From assembly GCA_030123645.1 (NCBI GenBank), contig JASJYE010000084.1, forward strand, positions 1 through 8,346: DNA of 8,346 nucleotides. The letters run 5' to 3'. The translations under genes were made by a program, and so were the position numbers. Below are positions 6,719 through 8,346 of this stretch, piece by piece. Under the pieces are notes generated by a model. That model made no database searches and was not told where the DNA came from. It saw only the letters and a program-made list of their open reading frames with translations. Source of the stretch: Candidatus Hydrogenedentota bacterium (lineage in GTDB: Bacteria; Hydrogenedentota; Hydrogenedentia; Hydrogenedentales; GCA-2746185). The first letter of the stretch is position 1. Each line of letters begins with the position of its first letter.

Positions 6719-7732
6719 TTACCCGCCGGACACGAACTGCCGCCAGGACGGGGGAAGTTTGTCCTCGATCTCTATTCCGGTGAACGGTTTCGGCGGCCGC
6801 AGTTCCTGTTTCTTGGCCCACGCGGCCATGCGTCCGAGCCCGTCTTCCAACGTCACGGGATCGGGCAGGCCGCCGATATATTGCTGGATTTTGGAGTGGT
6901 CGGCAAACGCATGAACGACCTCTTCGCGGGCGTCCAGGCGGACGATCCTCGCCTCGGCGCCCATGGACCGCATCACGGCCGCCGCCAACTGGTTCACGGT
7001 AAAGGAAATATCCGAGCCGACGTTGAAGACTTCGCCGGCGGTTTCCGGCAGGCCAAGGCATTCGATCATCGGCTGGACGGCGTCATCGACGTAGCTGAAG
7101 GCGCGGCTTTGTTCGCCGTCGCCAAAGATGGTTAGGGGCTTCCCCTGAAGTATCTGCCACATGAAGATGCCGATGACGTTGCGGTAGGGGTCGTTCAGGT
7201 TTTGATATTCGCCGTAGACGTTATGCGGCCGGAAGATCGTATAGCGGAGTCCGAACAGTTTGTGCGCCGCCGCCAAGTCCATCTCGACCGCGAACTTGGC
7301 GATCCCATAGGGGTCTTCCGGCCTGGGGTCCAGGGCTTCGTGCATGGGCACCTGGTTGGAGCCGTAGACGGCGATCGAGGAGGTGAATACCAGCCGCTCC
7401 ACCTTGTGGCGAACCGCCGCGTTGATGACGGTGACGGAGCCGACGACGTTGTTGCGATAGTTGAAGACGCGAATGAAATGCGACAACCCTTCGGCCGCGT
7501 AGGCCGCCAGATGGTAGACGTAGCGGATTCCGTGATCGTGGAAGATTTCGTCCAACAAGGCGCTGTCCAGAACCGACCCTTCGATGAACACCGCCTCTTC
7601 GGGGATGTTGGCGCGCATGCCTCCCGAAAGGTCATCCAGCACGATCACCTCGTAGCCGGCATCCAAGAGGCGCCGCGCCACGTGGGCGCCAATGAAGCCC
7701 GCCCCACCAGTCACGAGAACTTTGTCAGACAT
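6719..7732 (-). CDS. NAD-dependent epimerase/dehydratase (extended SDR, UDP-glucose 4-epimerase-like)
   Basis: 337 residues, the usual length for extended SDR sugar-nucleotide enzymes. The NAD site is GGAGFIG (residues 9-15, G9/G12/G15) at the very N-terminus, with D33-D34 at the end of strand 2 suggesting NAD over NADP. HLAAYAA lies at 74-80, TSSIAVYG at 117-124 (catalytic Ser near 118-119) and the catalytic pair is Y142-x3-K146. RPHNVYGEYQN (168-178) and the substrate-loop sequence FGDGEQSRAFSYVDDAV (203-219) match epimerases, GDP-mannose dehydratases and related nucleotide-sugar enzymes. It probably converts a UDP- or GDP-linked sugar in the cytoplasm to supply the glycosyltransferase encoded next. 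It lies 90 bp after the isomerase stop. The exact reaction (4-epimerase, dehydratase or reductase) cannot be chosen from sequence, so no gene symbol is given. Confidence 0.93.
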   Translation of the reverse strand: MSDKVLVTGGAGFIGAHVARRLLDAGYEVIVLDDLSGGMRANIPEEAVFIEGSVLDSALLDEIFHDHGIRYVYHLAAYAAEGLSHFIRVFNYRNNVVGSVTVINAAVRHKVERLVFTSSIAVYGSNQVPMHEALDPRPEDPYGIAKFAVEMDLAAAHKLFGLRYTIFRPHNVYGEYQNLNDPYRNVIGIFMWQILQGKPLTIFGDGEQSRAFSYVDDAVQPMIECLGLPETAGEVFNVGSDISFTVNQLAAAVMRSMGAEARIVRLDAREEVVHAFADHSKIQQYIGGLPDPVTLEDGLGRMAAWAKKQELRPPKPFTGIEIEDKLPPSWRQFVSGG

Positions 7733-7822
7733 TCCGTTTTAACTCGCTGTTGATAAGAGTGATTGCTTATCCGGCGGCGCCCCCGTGCCCGCCGCTCCCA
7801 CGCCAGGCCGGATGGCCGACTG
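7733..7822. other. 90-bp intergenic spacer with two short inverted repeats
   Basis: GATAAG (7752-7757) and CTTATC (7766-7771) form a 6-bp inverted repeat with an 8-base loop. GCGGCG (7774-7779) and CGCCGC (7790-7795) form a second, GC-rich one. Neither is followed on the minus strand by a T-run, so an intrinsic terminator after the isomerase gene is not shown. They may be an operator or processing hairpin, or may be chance in GC-rich DNA. No further gene is visible here. Confidence 0.25.
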
Positions 7823-8346
7823 TTACGCCCTGGGCCCGTCCGCCGGGCCCCGGACATCACCGTAACACGCGATCGCCACTTCGGCGCTCCGCCGCACGCC
7901 GGAAAGCGGGTCGGCCTGGTTCAGGATGCGCTGCTCGATGGAGACGAACCCGGCGTAATCGATGTCGCGCAGCATGCGGCCCATGGCGGCATGATCGACG
8001 GCGCCCGATTCGCCGAGCACGCCCAGCCCCGGCTCGTTGGCATGGAAATGCACGAGTCGCGCCGCCACCGCTTGGAACAGCCCGATTTCCGCCTCGTCGT
8101 TCTCGACCAGGGCCTTGGCGTCGAGCTGCACGCGGAGCGCCGGATGATCCACCATCTCGACGATGCGAAGGGAGTCCAGGGCCGAGTTGATGAAGTCCGA
8201 ATCCTCGGGCCCCAGGGGCTCGAAGCAGAAGCACGTGCCGTGCTCCCCGACGCGGCGGCAGAGCTCGCCCATGAAGGCCACGGCTTCCGCGGAGGCGTCC
8301 GCTTCCACCATCTCGCCCCGCCTGGGTCCGCCCCCCCAGATCAGGG
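7823..8346 (-). CDS. Sugar-phosphate isomerase/epimerase (xylose isomerase-like TIM barrel), C-terminal part only
   Basis: The minus-strand frame stays open to the right edge: 11 in-frame codons upstream of the ATG at 8311 read LIWGGPRRGEM. These resemble the conserved FGSP-type strand of this family, so the true start is outside the window and the ATG at 8311 is internal. About 173 C-terminal residues are present. Metal-ligand positions typical of the AP-endonuclease-2/xylose-isomerase-like fold can be read as Glu in CFEPLGPED, Asp in QLDAKAL, His in VHFHANEPG and Glu in VSIEQR. The run from HFHANEPG to the DHAAMGRML and DYAGFVSIE blocks closely follows the family pattern. It would isomerise or epimerise a sugar or sugar acid. 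The stop is TAA at 7823-7825, 90 bp before the epimerase gene. It is likely the upstream member of the minus-strand block, supplying a sugar precursor. A C7 run at 8331-8337 is in the coding part. Confidence 0.86.
   Translation of the reverse strand, partial: LIWGGGPRRGEMVEADASAEAVAFMGELCRRVGEHGTCFCFEPLGPEDSDFINSALDSLRIVEMVDHPALRVQLDAKALVENDEAEIGLFQAVAARLVHFHANEPGLGVLGESGAVDHAAMGRMLRDIDYAGFVSIEQRILNQADPLSGVRRSAEVAIACYGDVRGPADGPRA

Noticed and set aside
7202..7753. 183-codon plus-strand frame over the epimerase
   Set aside because: It is a shadow of the epimerase gene, with no recognisable motif of its own.
7774..7795. GC-rich hairpin after the isomerase as a terminator
   Set aside because: No T-tract follows on the minus strand, and short GC hairpins are expected by chance in this composition.
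1..8346. CRISPR arrays, tRNA or rRNA genes, transposases, toxin-antitoxin or phage genes
   Set aside because: I saw no regularly spaced repeats, RNA-gene signatures or such protein families on either strand.

Overview
The window reads as part of a bacterial surface-glycan (exopolysaccharide, O-antigen or glycolipid) biosynthesis locus from a GC-rich Gram-negative bacterium. GC is roughly 60% by eye. An alphaproteobacterium is a reasonable guess from the gene content and codon use, but nothing here fixes the taxon. There are no rRNA, tRNA, CRISPR or transposase signals.

Layout: a partial short-chain dehydrogenase runs off the left edge on the minus strand (1-178). It is divergent from a plus-strand class I SAM-dependent methyltransferase (244-903). 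Everything else is on the minus strand and read right to left: a partial TIM-barrel sugar-phosphate isomerase/epimerase running off the right edge (7823-8346), an NAD-dependent sugar-nucleotide epimerase/dehydratase (6719-7732), a family 2 glycosyltransferase (5926-6687), a membrane-anchored SGNH/GDSL hydrolase (4617-5924), a cobalamin-binding-type radical SAM enzyme (2817-4463), and a large polytopic membrane protein with a C-terminal soluble domain (921-2783).

Inferred joint role: the isomerase and epimerase shape a sugar precursor. The GT2 enzyme, of the polyprenyl-phosphate glycosyltransferase type, moves a sugar onto a lipid carrier or nascent glycan. The SGNH protein could add or remove an acyl group at the membrane. 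The radical SAM enzyme and the methyltransferase would make further modifications. The multi-spanning protein resembles GT-C-type transferases in overall layout and could act on lipid-linked intermediates. Substrates cannot be named from sequence.

The most notable non-coding feature is a perfect 11-bp inverted repeat (4534-4544 / 4566-4576) around an AT-rich centre. It lies in the 153-bp spacer between the SGNH gene and the radical SAM gene, the widest minus-strand gap, and may mark a transcription-unit boundary. I do not see strong evidence for a wholly new system. The best leads are the radical SAM plus polytopic-protein module, the SGNH protein with no Asp at the usual triad position, and the inverted repeat.
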